From Ophiura sarsii (taxonomy: Eukaryota > Echinodermata > Ophiuroidea > Amphilepidida > Ophiuridae), in contig CM069459.1 of assembly GCA_035610835.1 (NCBI GenBank), positions 57,083,316-57,147,315 of the forward strand: a stretch of 64,000 nucleotides of DNA, read 5' to 3'. Position 1 is the first letter of the stretch. Each line of letters opens with the position of its first letter. A program made the translations under genes and the position numbers. Under the pieces are notes generated by a model. The model saw only the letters and a list, made by a program, of their open reading frames with translations, was not told the DNA's origin and did no database searches. This document shows positions 24,142 to 34,351 of the stretch, in pieces.

Positions 24142-24980
24142 ACATGCATGATGCCCAATGCATATACAGTGCTCAAAAAAATAACTTGCCCAGTAATAAA
24201 AACTCCAAAACTATAGCTCCTACGTACAAATATTGAATTATGATTTTAAAAGAAATTTCTTCTCTTTAATTTATTACACATAGAGATTGACTGAATATTA
24301 ACACAGCTACGTATCCAAAACCAAAACCAAGTCCGTATTTCATTCTAACATTTGTTTCTTCTACACGCAGCCTATGTGTATCAATAGGTAGATTATTGAG
24401 TAACTGGTAGTGACAACTCACCGGGCGAGGATTGGGGATGCTTTAATTTAACAAGGCAGCCCATACACACACCTGTCACAAAAGCTTAGCTTAAAATTAT
24501 AATTTCATGTCCATATCAATTTCTTAAAAATGTTCCAACTTTACTGGGTTTCATCTTATGTTTTCCAACAAAATGTCATTTCTGATGATGGCACTCAAAC
24601 TATAGAATCTTGAAACTTTTAAATTTTGAAGCGTTCTGATATTTACCTCTCTAAGGAAAGACCAAATTCAAATCAGGTTTATTGTACCAAGTAGTTTCAA
24701 ATCATGTCTGGTTTGTGTATTGTATGAACAGATAACAGCCTTATTATCATGTAGGGTCATCCTGCTTGTTTAGTATTCAAAATAAATTTTCTTTCTGAAC
24801 TTATTTTCTTCAATTTTACAGAAGTTTCTCCGGATAATTTCATATTTAAGGGTTTTAATATTATGTCATAATGCTTTGCGCCGGGTAGCAACTGTATCAT
24901 CAAACTAACTATAGGATACATGGTTTTGTTGGCTGATTTATACTGGGTCTGATACGAAATGAAATAAAATAATAACCTAA
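24142..24980. other. Non-coding stretch; weak exon-like interval at 24429-24479
   Basis: It starts with CAGTGCTCAAAAAAATAA, which resembles a Tc1/mariner end, but I found no partner end. On the minus strand 24429-24479 has an acceptor TTTTGTGACAG and a donor CCCG|GTGAGT around 51 bases, but its phase does not fit the neighbouring candidate exons, so I leave it unassigned. Confidence 0.3.
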
Positions 24981-25232
24981 GGCCAAACAGAGAAGAAAGT
25001 CTGTCTCAGAACATTGTGCAAAAAAGCCGAGTGCTGTGCGATTTTTTTTTTTAGAAAATAGGCTATGAGGTATGCAATTTTTTTTGCTTATCCAAGCTTA
25101 CAGAGAACTTTTTTAAATCCAAAAAAAAAAAAAAAGAAGATTTTTTTTAGCCCCCAGCGCATAGACCTACGCGCCCTAGCTCATTTCACATGTGGGCGGG
25201 TTTCTGAGACAGACTATCTTCTTTGTTTGACC
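24981..25232. mobile_element. TAA-flanked MITE (Harbinger-like)
   Basis: The ends GGCCAAACAGAGAAGAAAGT and its partner ACTATCTTCTTTGTTTGACC pair well, and CTGTCTCAGAA/TTCTGAGACAG extends the arms. TAA stands on both sides (24978-24980, 25233-25235). A 3-bp TWA duplication and a GG- start fit PIF/Harbinger. Confidence 0.65.
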
Positions 25233-25376
25233 TAACTCCTTTGTTAAAAGTCAGCCAAAGAAAAAATTATATCAAATCAGTCAAACTGAACAATGTCTTT
25301 TTGTTGTACATATTATTTCACAGACATTACAAACACTCAACATTATTCAATTTTTTTATAATACAGAACAAATTAC

Positions 25377-25507
25377 CTGCATAACATTGGATAAGTCCAA
25401 GTTATGTGTATGATTGTATTGCAACAAGCGATTGAATCCAACAAAATGTCGATAGAATTCTAAATGTTGAGGTCTGGAGTGGGTCCATGTATCCGCGTAC
25501 ATAACAC
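25377..25507 (-). CDS. Candidate exon of an unrecognised minus-strand gene
   Basis: On the minus strand an acceptor CTTCTGTGTTACAG precedes, and a donor ATGCAG|GTAATT follows, a 131-base interval. The only open frame uses two leading bases plus 43 codons, including VMYADTWTHSRPQHLEFYRH and ending in NLDLSNVMQ. The composition (aromatic and His-rich, no low complexity) looks like ordinary coding sequence. It lies downstream of the terminal exon proposed at 26259-26363 and its entry phase does not match the phase-0 exons there, so it may belong to another gene or another splice form. I do not recognise the family. Confidence 0.4.
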
Positions 25508-26086
25508 CTGTAACACAGAAGCGATGTAATAGGAGGTTTCAATGTATTTGATAGCTACGCCCATTGCAAAGCATTATGGTATATATTAAAACATATCTCT
25601 ACAATTTGATATATTTCATTATGGCAGCCAATTCACTGCATACACAGAGAGTCAAAAAATTGTATATTTTACAACAAAATTGCCGAATGTTTTTATTGAC
25701 CAATTTGCACGTATAATTAGTTTTTGTATCTTATTTGTACATTTAGTATTGAGGCTATTTATATAGTGTGAAGTCTGATGATATAGATAATTAAAGATGA
25801 GGTCAATAAAAACTCAATGATCACAAAATAATCGCAAGAGTGTGTTGTGTTGATTTTATATTATAACTTTAACCCCGAGTGGTGTTTCTGGGAATAAAAC
25901 TATTAGTTGAGAAAACGTGTCAAATTAGAGGAATATAATCCGCTCCTAAAGGGTGCACACAACTAATTCAGTTTTAAAAATACAGTTCCGGCAAAAAAAA
26001 ATGAGTACAGCAGCAATTATAGTTCCCGGATCAAACAACAGAATTGTGAAAAACTGACAAAATGTCTGGTGTTGTCCCAATCAAAT
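25508..26086. other. Non-coding stretch
   Basis: AT-rich. No feature supported. Confidence 0.35.
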
Positions 26087-26258
26087 CACTAGCACATTTG
26101 ATTGAGCCAAATGAACATAAACAAATGTTCTGATTTGAATTATATCATCCCTCAATCCCCATATTAATCCCCCTTATGAACCTCTTTATCCCCAATCCCA
26201 TATTTATCCCCCTTATGAACCCTAAATACCCTGACCCCATTAAACCAGTGTTCATTTA
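26087..26258 (-). other. 3' region of the minus-strand terminal exon, duplicated at 60994-61200
   Basis: The words CTAGCACATTTGATTGAGCC, CAAATGTTCTGATTTGAA and ATATCATCCCTCAATCCCCA, and repeats of AATCCCCCTTATGAACC, occur here and in the same order at 60994-61200. If the exon at 26259-26363 is real, this is its 3' untranslated part. Confidence 0.6.
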
Positions 26259-26363
26259 TTAATTTAATTGAATTGTTGTGAATTCCTCATCATCGTCATC
26301 GTTTGGTGCACACCGGTTGGTATTCCCATCAACATGATCAACTGCTTGGTCCTTAATATATTT
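26259..26363 (-). CDS. Candidate terminal exon; source of the 57-bp satellite
   Basis: The minus-strand acceptor TTTTAATTATACAG opens a phase-0 frame of 34 codons and TAA. The peptide starts KYIKDQAVDHVDGN, continues TNRCAPNDDDDEEF and ends TTIQLN. It is acidic at the C terminus. The preceding candidate exon (28041-28082) ends in phase 0, so they join in frame. Apart from a 6-base insert, DNA 26289-26345 is one unit of the satellite at 61.2-64 kb. No known family is recognised. The exon call depends on the splice signals and on the fact that the duplicated array stays open in this same frame. Confidence 0.45.
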   Translation of the reverse strand, partial: KYIKDQAVDHVDGNTNRCAPNDDDDEEFTTIQLN

Positions 26364-26533
26364 CTGTATAATTAAAATTGGAAAAACAAAAACCAATTAA
26401 TGAGTTTCCCCAACATTTAAGTGTAATTGATTTTGGAAGAATAGAGCTGCTTGCTCATGCATTTTACTTGTAAGATGCTACACTTAGAAAGAAAAGAAAC
26501 CATCTTATTACTTGGAGTATGAACGGACCTTAG

Positions 26534-26771
26534 CACTTTCCACGCGGTTGTTGGTTTTACCAAATACAAAACAGATATTTCAAAAACCTTTCTCAAATGC
26601 CAAGGTCTATCTGAAGGATTACTGAACCAATACTAGGCATGCTTGTACTTATTTCAATGCATTTCTCATGGTGATTCCAAATATGGTAATGAAATTAAAC
26701 AATTTTGACATTTTTGAAACATTTTTGAGCTTTTTGAATGTCGTCTGCAGCTGCCTGCCGCGTAGAAAGTG
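26534..26771. mobile_element. MITE family M1, copy 2 (inverted)
   Basis: The ends are CACTTTCCACGCGG and CCGCGTAGAAAGTG; the flanking TTAG/TTGA are diverged TTAA. The body matches copy 1 in reverse and keeps the uninterrupted word ATTTCTCATGGTGAT, which shows the empty target site for the LINE inserted in copy 3. Confidence 0.75.
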
Positions 26772-27111
26772 TTGAGGCGACGAGAAATTCCTGTTCTACG
26801 GACACGACTTACCCAAAATTATCTACTGAAAATGCCCCCAAAATCTCAAAATCATTGAAAAAGAACCCCGTTCGACCGACCAACCGTTTATTAGGCGCCA
26901 TATTACAATAATCTGACGTAATTACCATGAGCTATAAGCACTTGCTTACTGTTCCATCACACATAATGAAGAAGGTAGGACCAAGTGTTCGTTTGATTAG
27001 TACCACTCGTAGCTTCTACCTTTGCATTCACTCTTTCTTTGCACGGAGCCGCTATTTGCGAGGAGAGCCGGGACTACGTACTGATTGAGTAGTAGGACTA
27101 TCCCATAACAT

Positions 27112-27669
27112 AACTAAACTGCTCAAAAAAAGTTTGGAATATGTTTTCAAGCACAAGATTTTCTAATATTGCGGGATATGTTCATTAAGTGTTTTATATC
27201 CATGTAAAGCTGATGTGTTTATCTTTACAACGATACCAAATTTGAAGCAATCCCTTGCTCCAGTGTCCAGCTACTTGCTTGAGAACATGGGGAAGTCACA
27301 ATCTGAATGTGCCAAAATCAACACTATTTCGTGCTCAAAAGAACATCTTTGTCGTCTGTTCAATCATCTAGCTTCATGGTTCAATGATGTGTTACATTGA
27401 CCACTAGCATGACTAGTGTAGTGTGATGATCTATTGATTTTTAAGCACAAAATAGTGTTGATTTTGGCACTTTCAGATTGCGACCTCCCCATGTTCTCAA
27501 GCATGTGGCCGATCACTGGAACAAGGGATTGTTTCAAATTGGATACCATTGTAAAGATGAACACATTAGCTTTTAAATGATATATTACACAGTTAATGAA
27601 CATATCCCGCGATATTTGAAAATCTAGTGCTTGAAAAAAAATTCCAAACTTTTTTTGAGCAGTTTAGTT
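27112..27669. mobile_element. Large foldback element, about 240-bp arms
   Basis: The left start AACTAAACTGCTCAAAAAAA mirrors the right end TTTTTTTGAGCAGTTTAGTT. Pairing continues through GTTTGGAAT, GGGATATGTTCATTAA, AAGCAATCCCTTG and CCAAAATCAACACTAT, leaving a centre of about 70 bp. No transposase. Transcribed, it would form a long double-stranded RNA. Confidence 0.8.
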
Positions 27670-28040
27670 TGACTTCGCTGCACAATATGACGGGTCATGC
27701 ATCAGCAGTGAGACTACGGTGACCCTGAAGAGTCATAACTAATTAATGCAAGCTGATTCCTTAGACTCCCCTCGCAAATGACGGATCCATGAAAAGAGTG
27801 AATAGTTACTAGAGAAATTAAGCAAAAGTATCTTAAGCTACGACGAAGGGTAAGTATAAAACGAATACTTAATAAAATATCAGTTCTATTCCAAAGTTTG
27901 ATTTTACATAGATATTCAACAGGATATAACACAAAATGTCATATCTAACCATTACATGACTCGATGAACACCCTAGTTCTGCTATGTCTTGTCTATATTT
28001 ACAAAGCTGCACGGTATAATGGATCATATTTAACACTTAC

Positions 28041-28082
28041 GGTAGCCAGGAACATGGAGAAATCCGGTGCGTGATCAGGTTT
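28041..28082 (-). CDS. Candidate 42-nt micro-exon
   Basis: On the minus strand acceptor TCTTATTTACAG and donor GCTACC|GTAAGT enclose exactly 14 codons in phase 0: KPDHAPDFSMFLAT. Both splice sites are close to consensus. It would join the terminal exon at 26259-26363 in frame. The family is not recognised; transcript evidence would be needed to prefer it over chance. Confidence 0.45.
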
Positions 28083-28620
28083 CTGTAAATAAGACCGAAA
28101 TATAAATGTTTAAGTAATGCATAAAACATACTGTGATCTTTATTTAACACTACCTGCCTTCTTGACAGTATTTCTGATTGGGAAATTTAAATCCATTGTT
28201 TCCTTCAAAATGTTCATGACATTTTAGTGAACTTTTAACGTTTTATTAAAATAAAATTCATAGGATTTTAAGCCAATAATCGATTGACAAATATAGATCG
28301 GTTGGGCCCGTAAAACAGGCTGGCCCCTTGGTCTAAGTAAAAGGACATTTATATAAATCATAACTGCAGCTAACTGCAATCTTGTTCAAAACCTGTTGGG
28401 CCACTAAACGAGTGCATATGAAATATGGCTGACAATTAAAAACTGTCATTTGAAAGTATGATGCACATTTTTTTTAGACACTAGAAGGACCATCGTTTTT
28501 ACAGGAAGTGTTCCAACAGTTTGAACATGATTGTGGCTACAACACCTGATCAATTAATCGAAATCAGTTCATGTATTTACATTCACGTGACGAGAATTAT
28601 TTCAACGAATCATAGCTAAC

Positions 28621-28650
28621 CTTCTTGATAATACCCGTATTCATCTTCAA
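28621..28650 (-). CDS. Candidate 30-nt micro-exon
   Basis: Minus-strand acceptor AATTGGTTTCAG and donor AAG|GTTAGC enclose ten codons in phase 0, LKMNTGIIKK. The donor is weaker than that of the neighbouring candidates. It fits the phase-0 series of short exons in this stretch. Confidence 0.35.
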
Positions 28651-28689
28651 CTGAAACCAATTACAAGGCTTTTCATAAACAAAGTCTAC

Positions 28690-28980
28690 ATGTATATTTC
28701 TCATTAATCGAAGCATTTATATAGCGCTCTACAAAGAACACGGCGCTTTTAAACCATGCAACGTCCAGGCAGCAGCTAATTCAGCGCCAAGTTCCGATAG
28801 AAAAACATAGTAGGCAACGTATATCTTAATATACGTTGCCTACTATGTTTGTTTGTGTCCTTGGGCCAGGCACTTGAAAATGCCTTGCCCAAGGACACAG
28901 ACTGGTTGGTCGTAGCGGGGCTTGAACTCACAACCTTCTCTTTATGAGTCCTGCGCTTATACCACTCGGAGCTCCATTGT
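28690..28980 (-). mobile_element. tRNA-derived SINE
   Basis: The minus strand starts GGAGCTCCGAGTGGTATAAG (A-box-like) and continues to GAGTTCAAGCC (B-box-like), a tRNA head with CAT at the anticodon position. The body has GTGTCCTTGGGCAAGGC and the 3' part AGAGCGCTATATAAATGC, words common in invertebrate SINEs. Two strong hairpins lie in the body (28803-28850 and 28855-28898). The head is degenerate, so this is not a working tRNA gene. Confidence 0.75.
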
Positions 28981-29015
28981 TGTTCTTACTTTAGGTTTGA
29001 TAGTATGCACAGTTG

Positions 29016-29222
29016 CTACATGCAGGTTGACATGGTTGGCGGATTCTTGAGATCCGCAAGAGATTCGGTTGATCCGTAGTTAGCATCAGATATTTTCGCT
29101 TCGTCGACATCAGATTCGTTGGATCTGTTATCCTCAGCAGCTTCTTTGGATAAGCTACCAGCGGATTCGTTGGATACGATGTCATCAGTGGTGTCGGCGG
29201 CGAAAGCAGTCAGTTCAGGTAT
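29016..29222 (-). CDS. Candidate acidic exon ending in a stop
   Basis: The minus-strand acceptor GAATTATAG opens in phase 0 and stays open for 68 codons to TAG. The peptide starts IPELTAFAADTTDDIV and is rich in Ser, Asp, Glu and Asn, with repeated SNES words (SNESAGS, SNESDVDEA, STESLADL). It ends just before the SINE. It could be an alternative terminal exon of the same gene as the micro-exons; if it is internal, its donor is not obvious. Low-complexity coding sequence is hard to verify by eye. Confidence 0.4.
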   Translation of the reverse strand: MPELTAFAADTTDDIVSNESAGSLSKEAAEDNRSNESDVDEAKISDANYGSTESLADLKNPPTMSTCM

Positions 29223-29509
29223 CTATAATTCATAAATCGACAATGACTTTTCAAATTTACTGTGAAATGGCAATACAACACAATACTGAGAGAGAACGTT
29301 CATCTGTGTTGGTAATCAAATAATTTGAAATTGATCTTTCGTTCTCAACACAAAATAATAATTACCTGGAAATTTCAGGTGTTGCTGCACCTTAATGACT
29401 CGAACTGACGGACTCCGGTGTTATCGTCAATTGACTACTTTCATTTATGTGGTGAGCGCTATGCTCAAAAAATATTTGAAATATGGTGCGTCAGATGTGA
29501 TATATGCTA

Positions 29510-31450
29510 TCTACTGAAAATAACAATATGTGCTTTCTACTGAAGATAGCAATATGTGATATGTGCTATCGGCTGAAGATAGCAATATGTGATATGTGCT
29601 ATTGGCTGAAGATAGCCATATGAGATATGTGCTATTGGCTGAAGATAGCAATATGTGGTGTGCTATCGGATGAAGATAGCAATATGTGATATGTGCTATC
29701 GGCTGAAGATAGCAATATGTGATATGTGCTATCGGCTGAAGATAGCAATATGTGATATGTGCTATCGGCTGAAGATAGCAATATGAGATATGTGCTATCG
29801 GATGAAGATAGCAATATGTGATATGTGCTATTGGCTGAAGATAGCAATATGTGGTGTGTCCTATCTTCTGAAGATAGCAATATGTGATATGTGCTATTGG
29901 CTGAAGATAGCAATATGTGGTGTGTCCTATCTACTGAAGATAGCAATATGTGATATGTGCTATCGGATGAAGATAGCAATATGAGATATGTGCTATCGGA
30001 TGAAGATAGCAATATGTGATATGTGCTATTGGCTGAAGATAGCAATATGTGATGTGCTATCGGCTGAAGATAGCAATATGTGATATGTGCTATCGGCTGA
30101 AGATAGCAATATGAGATATGTGCTATTGGCTGAAGATAGCAATTTGTGATATGTGCTATCGGATGAAGATAGCAATATGAGATATGTGCTATCGGATGAA
30201 GATAGCAATATGTGATATGTGCTATTGGCTGAAGATAGCAATTTGTGATATGTGCTATCGGATGAAGATAGCAATATGAGATATGTGCTATCGGATGAAG
30301 ATAGCAATATGTGATATGTGCTATTGGCTGAAGATAACAATATGTGATATGTGCTATTGGCTGAAGATAGCAATATGTGATGTGCTATGGGATGAAGATA
30401 GCAATATGTGATATGTGCTATCGGCTGAAGATAGCAATATGTGATATGTGCTATTGGCTGAAGATAGCAATATGTGATATGTGCTATCGGATGAAGATAG
30501 CAATATGTGATGTGCTATGGGATGAAGATAGCAATATGTGATATGTGCTATCGGCTGAAGATAGCAATATGAGATATGTGCTATGGGATGAAGATAGCAA
30601 TATGTGATATGTGCTATCGGATGAAGATAGCAATATGTGATATGTGCTATCGGATGAAGATAGCAATATGTGATATGTGCTATCGGCTGAAGATAGCAAT
30701 ATGTGATATGTGCTATCGGCTGAAGATAGCAATATGAGATATGTGCTATCTACTGAAGATAGCAATATGTGATATGTGCTATCGGCTGAAGATAGCAATA
30801 TGTGATATGTGCTATTGGCTGAAGATAGCAATATGTGATATGTGCTATCGGCTGAAGATAGCAATATGTGATATGTGCTATCGGCTGAAGATAGCAATAT
30901 GAGATATGCGCTATATACTGAAGATAGCAATATGTGATATGTGCTATCGGCTGAAGATAGCAATATGTGATATGTGCTATCTACTGAAGATAGCAATATG
31001 AGATATGTGCTATCTACTGAAGATAGCAATATGTGATATGTGCTATCGGCTGAAGATAGCAATATGTGATATGTGCTATCGGATGAAGATAGCAATATGT
31101 GATATGTGCTATGGGATGAAGATAGCAATATGTGATATGTGCTATCGGATGAAGATAGCAATATGTGATATGTGCTATCGGATGAAGATAGCAATATGTG
31201 ATATGTGCTATTGGCTGAAGATAGCAATATGTGATATGTGCTATTGGCTGAAGATAGCAATATGTGATATGCGCTATATACTGAAGATAGCAATATGTGG
31301 TGTGTCCTATCTTCTGAAGATAGCAATATGTGGTGTGTGCCATCTACTAAAGATACGTGGTGTGTGCTATCTTCTGAAGATAACAATAGTGTGTGCTATG
31401 CACTGATAGCAATTTGTTCTATATATGCCATCTATCTACTGAAGATAGTA
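29510..31450. repeat. 33-bp tandem satellite, about 59 copies
   Basis: The unit contains GAAGATAGCAATATGTGATA and TGTGCTATCGGCT. GATAGC and GCTATC alternate, so every unit can fold as a hairpin (GATAGCA with TGCTATC). Variants (CTATTGGCT, CTATCTACT, CTATGGGAT) are interspersed; some units are 3 bases shorter. With a period divisible by three, two minus-strand frames stay open for hundreds of codons, but location between candidate exons and the simple sequence argue against coding. Confidence 0.95.
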
Positions 31451-31517
31451 ATATGCAATGTGTGCTTTCTTATTAAGGTAGCTATATGCTAAAGATAGAT
31501 CTACACTTAATTCTTAC

Positions 31518-31538
31518 CTTAGAAGGGGGGTTTGTGGC
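31518..31538 (-). CDS. Candidate 21-nt micro-exon
   Basis: The minus-strand acceptor AACATATTTCAG and donor TCTAAG|GTAAGA enclose seven codons in phase 0, ATNPPSK. Both splice sites are good. It is the same pattern (short, multiple of three, phase 0) as 28041-28082 and 28621-28650. Confidence 0.35.
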
Positions 31539-31623
31539 CTGAAATATGTTATAATCCATAGTTGCCCGAACACTCTGAGTAAAGATAAGGGGACGAGTAA
31601 TTAGTTCATTATGTGCAAGTTAA

Positions 31624-32050
31624 CACACACCACGCGGCAGACGTCTGCAGACGACATTCAAAAATTTCACAAAATGTTTCAAACATTTCTCAATTATTGA
31701 ATTTCATTATCATATTTGTAATCACCATGAGTTGTTTGTTTATGTCGTTCTCGAACGGTCTTCGTGACGGCTCGCCAAACTACTTTGTCCCTCATGCATG
31801 CTTTCATCTCCTCATCATTCTTCAGTCCTGTGTCTTTCGCCAAGGTGTCCAAGTATGTTAAGGCTGGGCGGCCGACAGATGTGTGTCCGTGTTTGGGTCT
31901 CCATAGCAGCAGGTCAGATACATGAGAAATGCATTGAAATGAGTACAAACATGCCTAGTATTGGTTCAGTAATCCTTGAGGTAGACCTTTGAAGTTGGGA
32001 AAGGATTCTGAACAATCTTGTTTTGTATAGGGTAGAACCAATAGCCGCGT
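31624..32050. mobile_element. MITE family M1, copy 3, split by a LINE
   Basis: The left TTAA is at 31620-31623 and the body begins with CACGCGGCAG.CGTCTGCAGACGAC. The sequence matches copies at 22457 and 26534 up to 31731 and resumes at 31921. The right end is decayed (AATAGCCGCGTATGAGAC). Confidence 0.7.
31732..31920 (-). mobile_element. LINE C-terminal fragment with 6-bp target duplication
   Basis: The minus strand encodes VSDLLLWRPKHGHTSVGRPA and a tail like TYLDTLAKDTGL...WRAV, the C-terminal part of an RTE-like polyprotein. CATGAG flanks both sides (31726-31731 and 31921-31926), and the empty site is visible in MITE copy 2. Only about 190 bp were inserted. Confidence 0.8.
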
Positions 32051-33837
32051 ATGAGACAACTACTTGCATACGCCTAATGGATAAATAAGTTAAAGTGAAA
32101 AGTCATCGGCCTCAAACATATTCAATGCACTGTATAGTAGTTGCTTATGGTGGTAGTGGTACAATCAGAATTCAACCGAACTTCGCATCGAGATGCATTG
32201 CATTTTTTACAATATAAATTATTTTCATAATTGTTGTAAAATCTTATTTCGGATCCAAATTTTATGATATATTAAAACTGAAAGTAACTATAATTTTCCA
32301 CCAATTTTGCAGTACGGTTTTGGTATTATAAGATTTATTACGTTGAGAAACGTAACGAAATATCGCAACAAAGAAACGGGTTGTTGTATTACATTTATTT
32401 ACCCTTAGCTATTGTCTCTTGGTGGAAAAGCCAGACACCGACTCATTCTTGCTCACCGAGCAAACCTTGTTGCGAGCTATATTCAACTAGAGGCTGATCT
32501 GCATGCTACGTACTCGCGTCGAAGAGAGGATATTATCCATGAAACGGCGATCGAGATCTCACAACATCATGAGGCAGGACGTAGTCAAGCCCTCTGGAGA
32601 GCCATTGACAAAATCACAGGACGAAAAAAGCGCCCCAATGCCATTGTTGCTGCAGAATCCATCGAAGCTAGGTTGGTTAAAACAGCCAGCTATTTTCATG
32701 GACTCCTCATTGTACCCCCTGTTGATCTGGATCTTACTCCTCTAAACGCACTGCCACAGGCACCCGACGTGAACACGGGTCCAATCACACTGGAAGAACT
32801 CCACACATCTGCTCGACTAACATCTTCTGGCAAGTCAGCCGGTCCTGACGAGCTACCATCTGACATTGTTGACGTTCTTCAACTCCTGACCTCTGTTCTT
32901 CCCATCATGAATGACATGCTTGCCGGCGAGGAACCTCCACAGATATGGCGACGCTCCACCATCGTCGCCATCACAAAGGGAAGCAGCACACTTCTGACCA
33001 ACCAGCGTGGACTTAGCCTCATGTGTGTCAATGCTAAACTGTTCAACCGTGTTCTGCTAGTTCGACTTCGGGAGCGATTGGAGATGTTACTATTGCCATG
33101 GCAGGCAGGATTCCGACCCGGACGCAACACAGTCGAGCAAATCATGTCTCCGAATGGCAATCGACGCATGCCGTTCTAGAAAACGAAGCATTGTTATAAC
33201 CTCTGTAGATTTCTCCAAAGCATTTGACTGTGTTGATCGTAAGGCCCTAAACGACATTTTGGCTTTATACGACACTCCTGTGACTGTCATCAACACCATT
33301 ATGTCCCTATACACTGATACCGCTGCGTGCGTTTGTACATCATCTGGTTGCACCGATGAGTTTGACACAACTTCGGGAGTACTACAGGGCGAGATGCTGG
33401 CACCGTATTTATTTGTGATTGTCATGGACTACATTATGCGTACATCGCTCACCACTGAGGACGGTTACACTGTGAGAAGGCGTATGTCCGCACGTCATAT
33501 TGCCGTCAGAATCCCTGCTCTTGCATATGCAAACGATGCCGCACTGATGTCCGACAACGGAGAGGCTGCTCAGCGCCAACTGCACCGTTTCGAGACAGCA
33601 TCAGCAAAGGTCGGCTTTCGTCTAAACGCCTCTAAAACCAAGGTCATGTTTGTTGGCGACACTCCACACACGGACATCCATACCACATCAGGTGTCACCC
33701 TTGCGGTGTGCGACGACTTCTGCTATTTGGGATGCAATGTGGCAGCTAACATTGGTGCTTTCCAACGACGGCGACAGATTGCATGGGTCGCAGCACGAAA
33801 ACTCACAGCTGTGTGGAACAGTTCGGCCAGTGGCGTA

Positions 33838-34279
33838 GCTAGGGTTTTTTTCAGGGGGGGCAAGATTTCTAAAATTTTCGTAAAAGGTTGCCCCAAAAAT
33901 TTTCCAAGTCAATCACCTCGTGAATTTCACGTAAGTGGGGGGTGGGGGGGGGGGGGGGGGGGGGGGGGGGGGTGAAGTCAAAAAATTTCGCACGTTCAAA
34001 AAATTTCGCACGGACACAAAGTTTCCCAGTCAAAAAAGCACTATAGTCAACAAATTTTGGCCAATCCTCAGGGTTTTAAGCAGTTTTTTAACAAAAATGG
34101 TCATTTTTTTTAAAAACCAAGCTAAAATGGTCATTTTAAAATGGTTACCCAGCATATAAACACTATATCCAAAGAGAGGGGCGGGGGCACAAAGGGGGGC
34201 GGGGGCTCAAAAACGTTCTGTCAGGGGGGGGGGGGGCAACTGCCCCCCCTGCCCCCCCCCCCCCTGAGCTACGCCACTG
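33838..34279. mobile_element. hAT MITE with perfect 8-bp duplication
   Basis: The ends are CAGTGGCGTAGC and GCTACGCCACTG. AGTTCGGC occurs at 33830-33837 and 34280-34287. Removing the element and one copy restores the LINE reading frame. The interior has G and C runs and CACGTAAGTGGGG words as in the copy at 7873-8324. Confidence 0.95.
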
Positions 34280-34351
34280 AGTTCGGCCAGCGACGACGCC
34301 AAAATGCAGCTGTTCAAGTCTACGGTGGAGTCTGTAGTCTTATACAGTTGC

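Noticed and set aside
24429..24479. 51-nt exon-like interval on the minus strand
   Set aside because: The splice sites look good, but the phase does not connect with neighbouring candidates and the peptide is uninformative.
28900..28980. tRNA gene (CAT anticodon) on the minus strand
   Set aside because: The tRNA-like head continues into a SINE body and the arms pair poorly. The same applies to 40097-40170.
30484..31386. 300-codon YHILLSSADST repeat frame
   Set aside because: It results from a 33-bp satellite. Two frames are open and the array lies between candidate exons, so it is more likely intronic.
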